Shown here piece after piece: positions 1-13,755 of a stretch of 64,000 nucleotides of DNA (its first letter is position 1; every line of letters begins with the position of its first letter). The position numbers were made by a program, and so were the translations under genes. The notes below the pieces were generated by a model. That model had not been told where the DNA came from, made no database searches, and saw only the letters and a list, made by a program, of their open reading frames with translations. The stretch lies in assembly GCA_016617855.1 (NCBI GenBank), contig JAECUM010001836.1:1-64000 (forward strand). Direction: 5' to 3'. The stretch comes from Megalonaias nervosa. Its lineage: Eukaryota > Mollusca > Bivalvia > Unionida > Unionidae.

Positions 1-49
<49 letters not shown>
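1..49. repeat. Poly-A tract at window edge
   Basis: An uninterrupted run of 49 A opens the window, followed by an A-rich stretch. It may be the tail of a retroposed copy lying outside the window or a simple-sequence tract. Confidence 0.9.
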
Positions 50-53
<4 letters not shown>

Positions 54-3000
54 GAAGAAAAAACAACAATGTATTCCCTTCCACAGTTTGTCATGTTTAA
101 AATCTTCTTCCAAAATCAACTGATTTTAATTAATGATCTGACTTAATTCTTCGTCACCGAAGGTTTTATCTACGCTCTGAAATAGAACGTGGTAAAGGTT
201 TGACTAGCTGTGTCAATTACTGCTGTAAATTACTTCAGTGAATTTAAAGACGGTAAAAATGTTTAATTGAATTGTATCAACGTCCACGTAATTTATATTA
301 CCTTTTTATTTTATTCAAGATCCCTAATGCCAGCTTGAATATTTTAAATTGAATTTGTTGGTAATGGTATGGTTAGATTAAAAAAGATGACAGTTTCAAT
401 TTATAGGCTATTTCACATATAGTTGGTGTTATTTATACATCATGCTCTGAACAAAATCGAGAAAACAATCAATAATTAGAGGTGTAAAAAACAAATAAAC
501 AATTTAGAGATTGTGTCTCGATACCGTTTAATAATGGTCGGGGATATGAGTACACGCTTAAAATTATTGTTAGATTATGACGGATCAAACATGTCCTGGA
601 GATAATCGACCTATGTACACAATTTGCGTCAGATTGGTTTGCCACCCGCGAGAACTACCGAAAGGAAAAACAAACAAGAGATTGGACGGTTCCAAGTTTA
701 CACTCAATCATTGCATCTGGCATGACCTAACAAGAACAAACAGTTTACATTAATTGGTATGTGTTCCACAAGGTGTCCTTATTCACAGGAACAGAAAATT
801 GATGTAGATGCTTACAAAATGTGTATTTCTTCTGTTTCAGACGCTCAGGCCAATATTCAAAACTAAAACCTAAAATAAATTAAGCTTCAGCGATGTTTGC
901 TTTGCAATCTTGTTTTACAATGAATTAGTATCTTGAGAAACATGTGTTTCACAGAACCTGATAACATCATAATGTGTCTGCTTGACTAATTGTTCAAATG
1001 CTAAGTTTGTGCTGAATCTGAGTCAAACTGAAAGCAAGAATATATTTTATTACATCATTTTATCTGTCCAGATTTCTTGGTCAACAAACAGAAAGTGGTT
1101 ACTCAAGGATGGAAGATAGATTATGACGATAAAATACAACAAGTGGTTAAAGTTACTAGTTGATGTTTAACATAAACTTATAGTACGGATAACTCTCGGT
1201 CTTTGTGCATATCGAGGAATAAATGCAATCTATACGATTGACCACTAGTGAAATTTAGAAGCAGTACAAAGAAATCAACTAAGGTGGACATTTCGCAGAT
1301 CATTATGGGTGAAAATGCAATTGTGCAAGTCTGTTATAATGGACAGCAAAGAAAAAATGCAGCGGAAACAGTATTTGAAGAGGACAATGCTAATTCATTC
1401 AAATTGAAGGGAAAAATTGTAGTAGTTCTCAAATGCAAAGCTGTGAATGAGACTTGAATTTGTTTAATGCAAGGGTCTTTTACTATTGGTATAAATTGTC
1501 TTCATCGCCCTGGGCAAGGTATACGTTCGGTGCAACATCATGCTTATGTGTCGTTGAATTAAGGTGCTTACGTTGTCAACCATAAAACGCTTGACATCGT
1601 ACATGGACAATGCTACTTTGTTAACGTTGATCCCATGCCTCTGATCTATATATGATATTTCCCCAGTATTTGCAATATTTTTACAATATTTGTACATTTT
1701 GATGCTTAAAGTTTGTATGGGTGCACATTTTTGTTTTATTCCTTTACAAACGTTTGTTTAGCCATAACCCTTTATGAATAATTGACCTTGACCTAAAGAA
1801 ACACAAGTCTCTAATATGTACATCGTTCAACTCGTGTTTAAAAAATCCAGGAACTTTTGTATTAATTTTGAGGATGCTAAATATGTTTTCCTTCGTATAG
1901 TGACTACCGTCAAATTGTGTGATGCTATCCTTACGGTCATTTCAAAAGTTATACACACAGTCAGTCTGTATAAAGTATAAACACAGTCAGTCTTATTTTA
2001 TCGCCGTATTTGTTTTGCAGTTTACTGTAAATATAATCCACTTGCTTAACTCTTACACTGATATCCAGAGTATATAGATTCGGTTACATTTCATTTTCTT
2101 GTTTCGCAAATTAACAAGTATGATGTGATCGTTCTCTTTGCATATGATACATTTTTCTGTTATTTAAAGAACTATTTATATCTGTACATATATTTACTGT
2201 TGCGTACATTTTACGATTTTCCAGTTGTTTGCCAAACACATTGTTATTTGTTAATTTCATTATGTTTTTCTCAAACTCAATTTTTGCTTTTTTGGTCTCA
2301 AATTTATAATTATTTCTAAGCTTGGATTTAAGCCATAATTGTTATTCAATGAAGACAAACTCTTATATTTTCTATTTCGAAACATAACTGTGTGTAGAGA
2401 TGAAAGTTTATTTCATATAAGTTTCAGTTTTCAATGTACATAATTTTTGGTAGGGTTGGTGTTACAGTAAATATCAATCAAGTTCGTATGCAAGGGAAAT
2501 AATTCGTCTGAAATTAATTTCTCACAAGCTACTATATAGTCTTTTAAATAGTTACGCCATTGTAATCCAGTCTCCAAATCCACTGCTAAAATGCAAATGT
2601 AATCCAGTCTCTAAATCCACGTAAAAAATTCAGTCAGTTACATAATGAATAACCTTGAGATGTCTTACAATAATTCTTTGTCTTATCTTATTTCTTATAG
2701 TTTGCTTTGGCGTATCTATGTGCTATCGTGCTAGTTCCTCCGCGTGGTCCGCTCTCAACATGTTATTGTCTGTGAAGAGTTAAAATTTTACACATGTTAT
2801 CTTTAAAATTGCATCATGTGCTAATGCATGGTCACTGAAAGATGAGCAGGATCTAGTTCGTAGTTTTTTAGACCGACATTTTTAAGCTCCTCGAATTATC
2901 ACATAGCCTGCATTATGTACTAATATCATAGTGTTGGAATGTTAAAGCCTTATATAATGAACATACGTCGTCATTTGATACGTTTTAATTGAGTAAATTT

Positions 3001-5300
3001 GAAGAAAACGTTTCTTTGGGTGGTAATGCTGTTTCATTCAAAGCTATCTTTGTATTCATACGAGCAAATGTCTTTCTACAAAAAAATGGGGTCATGTCTG
3101 TAAAAGTTTCAGTGTCTCTTAACACTTTTCATTACTTCAGTTGTTAGTCATATGTTCTATAAATTTTCCCATAATCTATTGCTGTCTACAAAACTGCACG
3201 TCGTTTCAAAATTTATTTCTTTTACTTCCTTCATGAAATTATCAGCTATGAAATCCTTGCGAAAAGAAATATATTGTTGATCGTTATTCAGTGTGATTTA
3301 TAACTCTTCATCCGGATCATTAATAAACAAATGACTGATGTTGTCAGACAACTTATGAATGAACAGGCTTATGAAATACGGGTATTTGTAATTCAAATTG
3401 GGTATTTATAATTAAAAAAATTGAATTTTTTATTTGCGAGATCTTCTGCCTGTTAGGTGATCGTGGTCTTGAACTTTGTCCTTAATTATTTCTTTTCTCA
3501 CAGACGTACGATGTAGTTGTTAAATTATAAGCTTTTTTTTTTTTATCTTTGTCTATGAACACTATAAGCTTTGCATCTTACTGTCCTAATTCTTCGTGCA
3601 TCATGTTTGAAATCTTATCCAATATAATATTCTCCACTCTGAGTTATTGGTTTATATCTCCCATTGATTGATTTGAAGTAAATACAAAATTCAGGATAAT
3701 ATACCAAGTTGTGTGCAAATTCGCTTTCACATGTATTATTGTATCATTAGTGTATGGTACACGTTGACAGAGACTATGTCCATACTTTGTAGCTCTTTGC
3801 ATGAAAAACGTTCAAAATAAAAATAAATAATATGCGGAACTTTGAATCGATGTTGAATTTTTTTAAATGACAACGGAGCCTTCATCAGGGATTACATCGA
3901 ATTATCTACTTTGTAACATAAATCGTTTGTGTTCTGATAGTTTTTCTGGTATTTGGAACAAACATTCATGCATATTGTTTACGCCTTTTCCGTCAGTCGT
4001 GCTTGTTTATTGAGGGTTATACTAATCTTAAAAGCAATGTGCATTCCAACATAGTAATACCTCCTGTCTTGGTTATTATTTGGACCACCATATTTAAATA
4101 TGTTAGCATATTGACATGTTTTTCTCTCTATGGTTCAGTTATTCTAACCGGTTGCTCTTCCAATATTTCATATACATATCAAATCAGTTTTACATTTCCA
4201 GTTGGCATTTATAAAACCAATTACACAAACCATTAAAAAAAATTTTTAATGGTCTATCCACATTATCACAAGGTGTTTTTAACACAGATTCCAGACCATA
4301 CAAGAAAGACACACAGGAAGCAGTTACTATCTTTATTCTTGAAAAATAAAGCAAGTCTTTTTTAAGCTCTTAACCCATTCAGACAAATCTATCTATGAGC
4401 TTGATATCTATGCGCAATTCAATACTTACTCCATCTTGTACTTTCGCTTATTTCCTAAGAAAATTGGAAAGTGAAATGTCAAATTCGGCTACATTAGCAT
4501 TTCACCTCTTATGTATGTACTTAGAAATCTTGCTATGTGGTCGACAGTAATCTAAAATCTATTTGCACTATTATCGTTAAGTCTAACTATACTGTTACAG
4601 AGCTAAATAGTCGAATTTTCTACCTATAATTCTCTCAGATATGTTTCAGTGTAATACAAAATCATATAAATATAAGTTGTTACCCCCAGAATATATAAAC
4701 TAACAGAGTTTTCTTTTAATTTTGGTTTGCCTGATATTAGGTAGTTGTCTTAATATACAGGAAGGTGGTTCTGAATTATATAGAAACAAATTTTTCCTAT
4801 AGCAATAACCTAAACGCAGACATTTCGGTCTATAATTCCGCGCTATATGCCTAAATAAAGAGGACACAGTTACCAACACTGTTAAAATTAATTATATATG
4901 ATTTAATTGTATTATACTTTTTGATGTTTGTTTCATTACGCTTAATGCAAACCAGCTGCTCAAGTGACTGTATCTTGTAAACATGTTCTGCATTATTATT
5001 CGCTTTAATCAAGTATTGTTATTTCATAATCTTCACTTAATTTTTTTAAAGACCTCAAAGAGCATGATAGTAATGCTTCTCCCGTTCTACAGTGCCAGTG
5101 AATATTGGTTTTTGTATTGGTTTTTGTAAGATATGATCTCCCTAGTCTTGGTACATGCGAATACATGTGGGTTGGTGTGACAGCAGACAGGTACTTTGTA
5201 AGACATCAGCTGACCTATGAGAGCACAGGCTATGGTATTATGAAACTCATATGTGCAAAGAAGACCTGCCGCTATATGCCTCTATATTTCAGACAGATGT
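50..5300. other. AT-rich non-coding DNA, no gene seen
   Basis: No reading frame here looks like a conserved protein. Open frames are under 80 codons, several lack an ATG and none shows a motif. No TIRs, LTRs or tRNA heads were seen. I could not test for untranslated or long non-coding RNA. Confidence 0.6.
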
Positions 5301-5470
5301 ATTAATAGACAGACAGCCTCGATATTTCAGACGGACAGATTAATAGACAGACAGCCTCGATATTTCAGACGGACAGATTAATAGACAGACAGCCTCGATA
5401 TTTCAGACGGACAGATTAATAGACAGACAACCTCGATATTTCAGACGGACAGATTAATAGACAGGTAGAC
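5301..5470. repeat. 38-bp minisatellite, about four copies
   Basis: Nearly identical units of about 38 bp, each containing AATAGACAGACAGCCTCGAT, repeat head to tail. The last copy decays into GACAGACA simple sequence. From 5,521 to 5,595 CATG/CATA runs follow, so the whole block is low-complexity DNA. Confidence 0.9.
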
Positions 5471-5599
5471 AGACAGCCGGAAATAGATTGGTCGGTGGAT
5501 AGACAGACATACAGATACTTACATGCATGCATGCATGCACGCACACGCACATACATACATACATATTTACATACATACATGCATGCATACATGTAAGTG

Positions 5600-6804
5600 G
5601 TTAGGTATATATCCCAGATAGCAGGCCTGTATTAGGCCATCTTCGGCACTAGATTGCAAGGTTGATAGTTTGACGTTCGATATACTACGTTGCCCCGCAC
5701 GTTGTCATGAAAGGATCCGTTATTTTCACAAGATTTGCTCACGAGCTCGCTTGTGAATCGTAAAGCCTGCATTGTGCTTTAGCACAATAGGCCCAATGTT
5801 GGCCTATGGTACTCATACATTCACGCCATTTTATTTTATTTTATGGTTCTAAACTTAAGTTCTTCCTTTTTCACCGCTGTCTTTGTTCAGTTTGTAAGAA
5901 CGCACTTACACGACTTGATCTCTTCCTGTGTGGCATGTGTGAACTCATACTGGACTTGCCTGCGGGTGTGGTCAATGCAGAATGGTGTGCATGATTCTAA
6001 GACTGGCAGTATCTAAAATCCTAAACAAAACATTGTTGACACTAAAAGACTGCAGAATAAAGGACTGACCGTAGGAAAATTTAATATTTGTTTTGGAGGG
6101 GGAGGGGATTTTCTTTCAAGAATTTTTTGTTTTCTTTTAACTCGATTGGTATTTTTTCCCAAATGACAGGATGGCTCACTATATTTATTTTATTTCTTCA
6201 AAATTAGAGCAAGAGTATTCCCGGGCATTGTGTTTAAAATTTTTTAAAAAAACTCTCCCACAAACAGCAGGATTCCCCTTCCCTCATTAAATGGTCGAAC
6301 GCTAACTAAAATATACACTGCAGTTGTATTCCAGGTCTGTATTAATGTATATGTAGTTTCTGGTAATTTTGGACATTTGATATCCCTGGTTCTGAGGGCT
6401 AGTCATCTGCCAGCACTCCCTTTCATCTTTCACCTCTAGGAGCAGGGTCCGTCTGGAGTTATTTTCATTTACAAGAAAATTAATTAGAAGCAGTGTTTTT
6501 GCCGTCAAGTCCAACATTTACTTTTTTTAAATATCAAATTCGTTATTACGGCATGTACTGGTTTGCTTTTTGGGAATTTGCCTTTATGACGATGCTGCAT
6601 AGTTCGTGCACACGTTGTTGCACAAAATCCGCGACTAGTGTGATTTATCAGCACAGAAGAATGGGTAGGGCTTTATCAGCAGTGTTTAGAAAAGTAAAAT
6701 AATATTCTGCTTTTGTTTGTGGATAATAAGCGAAGTTAATGCCTTTGTCTATCTCTGAAAGATGCTCGGTGCTAAGTTATGGAGAAGATGTAACAACTGT
6801 TGGC

Positions 6805-6806
<2 letters not shown>
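5600..6806. other. Non-coding DNA, no gene seen
   Basis: Short unsupported open frames only. No repeat structure, RNA gene or splice-linked coding segment was recognised. Confidence 0.5.

Positions 6807-6888
<82 letters not shown>
6807..6888. repeat. (GA)n microsatellite
   Basis: About 41 uninterrupted GA units. Translation gives Leu-Ser or Arg-Glu strings, a compositional artefact and not a gene. Confidence 0.97.
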
Positions 6889-6891
<3 letters not shown>

Positions 6892-7266
6892 CTTTTGTGA
6901 AATGGACAATATTGGAATAATATCTTTGTAACCAAATGTATCGATTTAAGACAGTTTACCATTTATATAATAATTATGGTCACGCGTTTAATGATTTAGG
7001 TCTCTAAAACATGCTGATGCTAATCATGGCTCACAATACTGTGTCAAACCAGTTTTATTCAGTGAATGTTTTTTGAACTTCATCTTTTGTATTTACATTG
7101 GTTCACACGTAACTTACTAAAGTTTTCAATTATATATGTTTTGTAAGAATTTTAAGTAATTTTGGGCACTGTTAATCTCCCTTTCTTTAACAAATAATTC
7201 ATACACATATAGATGGTCAACTTGACACACGGTACTAATTTAATTCCTGTGATAAGCCATGCATTC

Positions 7267-7515
7267 ACCATACTGTTGAAAATTCAGTTTCCTATACTCA
7301 ACCCACGCAAACACCATACTATTGAAAATTCAGTTTCCTATACTAAACCCGTGCAAACACCATACTATTGAAAATTCAGTTTCCTATACTCAAACCATGC
7401 AAACACCATACCATTGAAAATTCAGTTTCCTATACTCAACCTATGCAAACACCATACTATTGAAAATTCAGTTCATTTACTCCACCCATGCAAACACCAT
7501 ACTTTTGAAAATTCT
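7267..7515. repeat. 46-bp minisatellite, five to six copies
   Basis: Head-to-tail units of about 46 bp, each with ACCATACTATTGAAAATTCA followed by GTTTCCTATACTC and a GCAAAC end. Copies begin near 7267, 7313, 7359, 7404, 7450 and 7495; the last is partial. Short open frames across it are by-products of the repeat. Confidence 0.9.
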
Positions 7516-8904
7516 TTCAGTTTAGAAAGTCTCTGGACCAAATCTATATTGTACATCACAGAATGCTGTAGTCGAGAAGAAACCCGTCTGAGCCGTGACA
7601 TATTTTTAAAAACTACATGTACTTCAAGCCGCTGTCACCTATTATGCACCAGTGGAATATACTGCTACTTTCAATATTGAGTTCTTAAACCATGTCAATG
7701 ATGGTGCTAAACAACAACAATAACAACAGCAACAACAAAAAACACCCACCAATCCCCGATTAACAGTGCATAAGTGTAACCTTTCTCCATCTCATTTCCA
7801 TTAATGATCTTATTTGCTTTGTAAAGATAATTTTATATCATTTTTACCTCTCATTATCAACCAATCATGACCTCCCAAAATAGTATAAATTATTCTAATA
7901 TGTGTTTATAATTAGTTCGGTGAGTTTAATACTGTATGGTATTTCTAATAGATTATGAAATGAACAATGACCTTGTGGAAATTCGATAGATTGTGAAATG
8001 AACAGTGACCTTGTGGAAATTAGATAGAAAAAGATATTACGAAACTATTGTACATCGAAACGCATAATCTCGACCTTGGCGCATTTTTTAAATAGCTTCT
8101 ATACTGTATAATCTACATTGATAAATAAATACATTATATTCATATTTTAAGTCAAACGTTTCGAGAATAACTCTTCATAATATGAGCTGCACCTGTTTAT
8201 TTTTATGACACACGGGGACTATTCCACCTTCAGGCAATCCCTTGTCTGTTAACTTATTTTGCCATGTTCTACTAGACGTTTTGCGGCCATTATTTCTCCA
8301 TCAAAAAGTATATAAAGCAAATGTGTAAGGAAGTTGTTCGTTTGCAGCTCCAAATTCTGTACCCTGTAAAAGGAGACGATTTATTTTTTCATGTTCACCT
8401 TATTCGACTTCTTCTTCTCCACAGGCCACATGTTTATCCCCAGAAATTGTAATTTCTTAACCCTATCCCTAACGTCTGAAGCTAATATTTCATGTGGATA
8501 GCAATTAAGCCATTTATGGAGTGAGGGCTGTCGCTTATGCTGGTCAGTAATGGTCAGTTGTGTAATCAATGTGAAATCTGACCTCACTCCCCTAGCTCCA
8601 TCGTATCCATGGAAACAGGCAGCGGGTGCGCTTAATTAGAATCTTTCTAGGGATTCAATAGCAAAGGAAAAACTCTTTCCACATTTCTAATAGATGTAGA
8701 TACAGTTTTGAGTGATGGGTCAGATTCTTGCTGTGTAACCAACAAGTGATTGGGATTTTGTTTTAAAAAGCACAGATGGTATCAAAACATTTTAATAAGA
8801 ACTATTCATTGCAAATATTTTTGTTTTATGGTGGATTTCCATTAAAAAAAACAAAACATTTTTTAAACGTAGCTAAATATGCCAGTCCATTTGTCTTAGA
8901 ATAG

Positions 8905-8906
<2 letters not shown>
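7516..8906. other. Non-coding DNA, no gene seen
   Basis: AT-rich sequence with a short CAACAA-rich patch near 7712-7740 and a local direct duplication near 7950-8025 (AATGAACAATGACCTTGTGG and a near copy). No coding or RNA gene could be supported. Confidence 0.5.

Positions 8907-8998
<92 letters not shown>
8907..8998. repeat. (TA)n microsatellite
   Basis: About 46 TA units, followed by a short GTGTGTAT stretch. Confidence 0.97.
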
Positions 8999-9000
<2 letters not shown>

Positions 9001-9202
9001 GTGTGTGTATGTGTGTGTGATAACAGCGATGTTAAACTGTACATACATTCAAACATATTCGTGAAACAAAATCTTTAAGTTTACGAAAGTTATATGTGAA
9101 TGAGTAGGTACTTATTTCTTTAAAAAATCTAACAACAATATCTATAATTTGTTAATAGCTACCAAGTGCACGTTAATTTGTGAGAATATATATCGGACTT
9201 AC

Positions 9203-9251
<49 letters not shown>
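9203..9251. repeat. (CT)n microsatellite
   Basis: Roughly 24 CT units with one TTT interruption near the start. Confidence 0.95.
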
Positions 9252-9253
<2 letters not shown>

Positions 9254-9291
9254 GCGTATACTCCAACCTACATTAGTATAGGTCTGATTAT

Positions 9292-9478
9292 CAGTGGTTC
9301 TTGACATTTTTGGACGGAGACCCAGGTTATGTTTTGTGGCGTTAGCCTCGCCACCAATCGAATGCTTAGCAATCACTTGCATAGGAAGTTTCAAATTAGT
9401 AAGTTTGATCTCGGCGACCCACCCCAAAACAGCATTGCGACCACGTTTTGGGTCGCGACACTTGGGTTAAGAACTACT
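9292..9478. mobile_element. hAT-like MITE (non-autonomous)
   Basis: The segment begins CAGTGGTTCTTGAC and ends in the near-inverted form GGGTTAAGAACTACT. The CAGTGGTTCT-type terminus is typical of hAT-superfamily non-autonomous elements. The interior holds a GGGTCGC-type motif in both orientations and no coding capacity. The last bases of the right terminus appear eroded and a convincing 8-bp target duplication is not visible. Confidence 0.5.
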
Positions 9479-10082
9479 TATTTAATATATAAATCTAGCA
9501 CATACAACTTCCAATTAACAATATCATTATAAGCTTGATTGCCGGGTTTAATGCAGATAATAGCTTCTCATTATATTTTTCTTAATCTCGGAACCATCAC
9601 ATTTGCAAGCTGGTCCATATTGCCACTCTAAAAGTAATCTGATACCATTAGGGGTCCCCTGGATAGTCTTCCATCTGGTCTCTTCAAGCACTAAAAATAG
9701 CTGCCAATGGCTGACATGCTGGAATGATCAAAATTCAAATATGAAAACTAGAAAAATAGCATATAAAATAATTACAAACACATTTCACATGTTTATCAGG
9801 TTCGTTAACATTTATATGTAAGTATCAACGATGTCTCAAAATTTCAGTTTAATCCCCCAAACGGTTTCAGATTAAATACGGTTTAAATCTTCAGAAGTTA
9901 AATTAATTGTTTGGAAAGCTTGAGTGGACGCCAACGACTTGTTTGTATGAAGCTGGATGAAGTGATACAAATAGGAATAGTCATGAACACGCTGTGTCGT
10001 AGATCTTTGCTATTCTCTCAAATTTCTTTGTTAAAATTTCTTTGTGGGAAAGTCGTGTGGTCAATAACGCTTGACACTTGTG

Positions 10083-10968
10083 TATGACTTCAGATAACCG
10101 ATAGCAAGGGGTCATTCATAGGGTATCACATTACCTAGAAACGGTCAGACTCTCCCAGGTAACATATCGTTTTATACGTTAAATGTGAGGACACAAATTT
10201 GTGCAGTTAAATTTAAATGAAATGCTCCACTTACAACGGCCAGTCTTGTATGAAGTTTTGCTTATTTACATTATTATTCTGAGAAAACTATATTGGCATG
10301 TTACTTTTACTTCAACAGAATAATTTTATTTTATACAGAAATCCAGTGTCAAATAAAGATAGCTCGTATGACCTGAAATCAACCGATAACAAGGGGGTAT
10401 TCTAAGGGTATCAGATTACTCATACACGTGTACATTCTTCCATCTTCACTAACCAAGGTTGCGATATGATAACCCCTATATACACCTTGGCCTAGCAAGC
10501 AGGTATTTCTATGCTTTGGGTCTGTGAATTTTATTGGATGCGGCGGAGAGCAACCGCATCCAATCAAAAGTAACTTGTTCAAATTTGAACACTGTTCCTA
10601 CATAATCGAGACAACGGGGCACACAACTTGAATGGACTAATAAATAAGCAATTTTCCACTGCCGGTTCGTGTTTGTACAAATACTTTTCACTTAAATACA
10701 CCTGTAATTGCTTCCTTCTGGTACGTAGTCATACTTTCGATGTTGAACTGACAAAGTATCTTTTTTTAAGTAAATTGCCTCCACCATTTTCGGCCGATGT
10801 ACAATGCTTCACTGTTACAAGTTACTGGTTAGTTGACATTACATACTAAGGGAGGAAACTCATGAAATCCAATAGATGTCGCTAGGTCAAAGCACTGAAA
10901 TATTTGCTAGATCCGCCAAGGTGTAGATAGGGTTATCATATCGGAACTTTGGCTAGCGAAGATGACAT
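10083..10968. repeat. Cluster of dispersed direct and inverted repeats with hairpin
   Basis: A sequence of about 53 bp at 10083-10135 recurs in direct orientation at 10367-10420. A second, about 90 bp at 10437-10525, recurs inverted at 10876-10966. Between them 10533-10564 is a perfect hairpin with an 11-bp stem (ATTGGATGCGG and its complement) and a 10-nt loop. This looks like decayed non-autonomous transposon material; no superfamily can be assigned. Confidence 0.6.
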
Positions 10969-11160
10969 ACTTCAGAGTTACATGTCTTCCCTTTGTTATT
11001 ATGGTTTGAGCATTTCCTGATAGTTTCTATTTAAAATCCCAATTGTGTCTTTGTTCTCTCGTGAGCATATATATCATCACTAAAACTGTATATGTGTCTA
11101 TTCTAAAAAATGTAATCGATCTGCACCTGCTGCGTGTTCAAGCTATATTTATTTCCAAGA

Positions 11161-11497
11161 ATAATGTGTGTGACTGTGTGTGATATGGATTTTTAACGTA
11201 GCTTTAACACTTTTTCAGTCATATCGCTACGATGTCTGCAGTGTGGCAGTTTATAGTGATGTCTAGTACTGGGAATCATGCCGCAGACATGTAGCATAAC
11301 ATCCCACCAGTCACATTATCCTGACACCAGGCCGACCAGTCCTAACACTAAAATCTTAATACTGATCGCCGAGCGAGGCAGCTGTTTGTACCATTGTTTC
11401 AATATAAGTCTTTGGTATGATTCGGCCGGGGTTCGAACCCGCGACCTCCCGCATCCGAGGCGGACGCTCTAACCATTTTGACCACCGGAGCGGTCCC
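11161..11497 (-). mobile_element. tRNA-headed SINE, family A copy 1
   Basis: On the minus strand it reads tRNA-like head (A box resembling TGGTTAGAGCGTCCG, B box GGTTCGAACCC) near 11400-11497, then a conserved body of about 220 bp, then a decayed (AC)n tail at 11161-11190. The same body occurs at 23311-23632, 29423-29796 and 34467-34770. tRNA-derived SINEs are short, non-coding and mobilised by a partner LINE. It may belong to a known molluscan family such as RUDI; this was not checked. Confidence 0.85.
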
Positions 11498-12129
11498 AAA
11501 AATACTAAATTCAGGCATAACAAGTTAACATGGCAAACTTGGCTAACGCTACGGGCGTCCTGTCTCTGAGGTCACGGAGTTACATGACCGGGGAAGCTCA
11601 TTAATGTTCGAACAGTGGAAAGATCTCATATACTTCTATCGTTTTTCAGACATATACGCAGATACTGGCGGCTGTAGACATATGAGACGTATTTGATTAC
11701 ATTTTTAATGCTGAATATCAACAAAAAGTCTAACCTAAAAGAAAACAAAAACAAAGAAACAAAACAAAACCCAACCAAAAACCAAAAAATAAAACAAAAA
11801 CAAAACAAAAACAAAACAAAACCCTTTAAGTCAAGCTGTCTCATTATCCCATGTGAGTCGCAAATCCAACACTGTGTCGCTTAATTGACCATATACTTGC
11901 TTTTATTTACAACACATTTTTAAAACCGTGCTTATAAGTGAATAAATCGCCAAGAGATTTTGATTCTGCAAAATAGCCGTAGATCCCCATATAAAATGAG
12001 CCATTATTTGCGCTATGAAAATGAACTAAACTTGCCAAGTTAAATTTGAAAATCGTAGCTTCTTGAAAACATGCACTTGGGACTACACTGAATAAATTGT
12101 ATCTATTTTCTCCCCCAAACATTTAGAAG
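11498..12129. other. Non-coding DNA with A/C-rich simple sequence
   Basis: Contains an AAAAC/AAAACC-type run at about 11736-11823 that creates spurious Lys/Asn-rich and Phe-rich frames. No gene seen. Confidence 0.55.
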
Positions 12130-12975
12130 GATTTGTCGCGACTGGATCGCTTGTAATATGCTTGGCGAAAAGTATAATTACATGATTGGATCGCTTGTAA
12201 TCTGCTTGGGGAAAAGTTGAATAACAGGATTGGATCGCTTGTAATCTGCTTGAGGAAACGTGGAATGACAAGATTGGATCGCTTGCAATATGCCTGGGGT
12301 AAATTGGAATGACAATGATTGGATCACTTGTAATATGCTCAAGGAAAAATGAAATGACATGATTGGATCGCTTGTAATATGCTTGAGGAAATGTGGGCAT
12401 GATTGGATCGGTAGTAATATGCTTGGATGAAAAGTGGAATGACATAATTGGATCGCTTGTATGTGCTTGGGGGAGAGTGGAATTACATGATTTGATCGCT
12501 TGTTGTATGCTTGAGGAAAAGTGGAATGCCATGACTGGATCGCTTGTAATTTGCTTCAGGAAAAGTGGAATGACATGATTAGATCGCTTGTAATACGCCT
12601 GGGAGAAAGTGGAGTGACATGATTGGACCGCTTGTAATATGCTTGGATGAAAAGTGGAATGACATGATAGGATAGCTTGTAATTTGCTTCGGGGAAAGTG
12701 GAATGACAATGATTGGATCGCTTGTACTATGCTCGAGGGATAGTGGAATGACATGACTGGATCGTTTGTAATATACTTGAGGAAAAGTGGAATGACATGG
12801 TCGGATCGCTTGTACAATGTTTGGGGAAAAGTGGAATGACATGACTGGATCGCTTGTAATACACTTGAGGAAACGTGGAATGACATGATTGGATCGCTTA
12901 TAATATGCTTGTGGAAAAAGTCCAATAACATGATTGGATCGCTTACAATTTGATTGGGGAAAATGTGCAATGAGC
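12130..12975. repeat. 44-bp minisatellite, about 19 copies
   Basis: About 19 head-to-tail, moderately diverged units of 44-45 bp, each holding GGATCGCTTGTAATATGCTT then a GGAAAAGTGGAATGACAT-type half. Since 44 is not a multiple of three, a minus-strand frame cycles through all three phases of the unit, and all three are stop-poor, giving a 300-codon frame at 12083-12985. The product has no domain other than the periodicity, so I treat it as a repeat and not a gene. Confidence 0.9.
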
Positions 12976-13230
12976 AGTTTGACACAATAAAACGGTAGAT
13001 CCTTATTTTCTGAAGTCTTCATTTAGCGATGTTAAAAATGTGTAAACAATAACCACTTTTCTGTTTATGATCAGAATTTTACGACCTTATAGTGCACTCC
13101 GCCAGTTTTACTTGATATGACTGTGCAGTCAGTGCACTGCCACGTTAGAGGCTGCTCATGAGGACATCGTTTTCGCAGACAGAACGAGAGTATGTAGGCC
13201 ATTCTGTTGTACTGGTTCTTCTTTTCTCGG

Positions 13231-13232
<2 letters not shown>

Positions 13233-13283
<51 letters not shown>
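13233..13283. repeat. (GT)n microsatellite
   Basis: About 25 GT units. No SINE body adjoins this run, unlike the GT runs at 23.3, 29.4 and 34.5 kb. Confidence 0.95.
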
Positions 13284-13285
<2 letters not shown>

Positions 13286-13755
13286 GTTTTCCCTGATAAG
13301 GGACTTCTTATAAACTTACTGCAGCTTACTGCATACCGTTTGATACTCTTGTTTAAAAAAGTAACTTTTATATTTGAAAATAGTCTCGGCCGGCTCAAAC
13401 TGTGCTTGTAGAGAGAATCATTTGGAACATCCTTTTATCTTATCTTTTTGATGCGAGTCGAATAACAGATGTAATAGCAGTAATACTTCCCAAGTTGGCG
13501 GAAGAACATTCGGCTAGATGCATGGAGAACTGGTTCTTATAAAATCATGGGTGTTTAAAATAACACTCGTCGACGTGGACGTTGCGATTGCAAATAGACT
13601 ATTATCAGCTTTTTCCATCAAATGCTAGAAAAAAGAGGAGAAAAAATCTCGGATGTAAATAATGCACATTTTGAAAGATAACTTAATTAACATCTCTATC
13701 ACTAGATGACATGTTATCATTAACAGCAATGTGAACAATACAGTGTAGTTCCAGG

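Noticed and set aside
5301..7515. Repeat arrays as CRISPR
   Set aside because: Units are contiguous with no unique spacers, and the genome is eukaryotic.
8826..9056. Frame rich in Tyr-Ile repeats
   Set aside because: Pure translation of a TA microsatellite; the same applies to GA and GT runs at 6.8 and 13.2 kb and the TA run at 15.6 kb.
12083..12985. 300-codon minus-strand frame as a protein-coding gene
   Set aside because: It is wholly made of the 44-bp minisatellite; the non-triplet period cycles phases and no domain is present.
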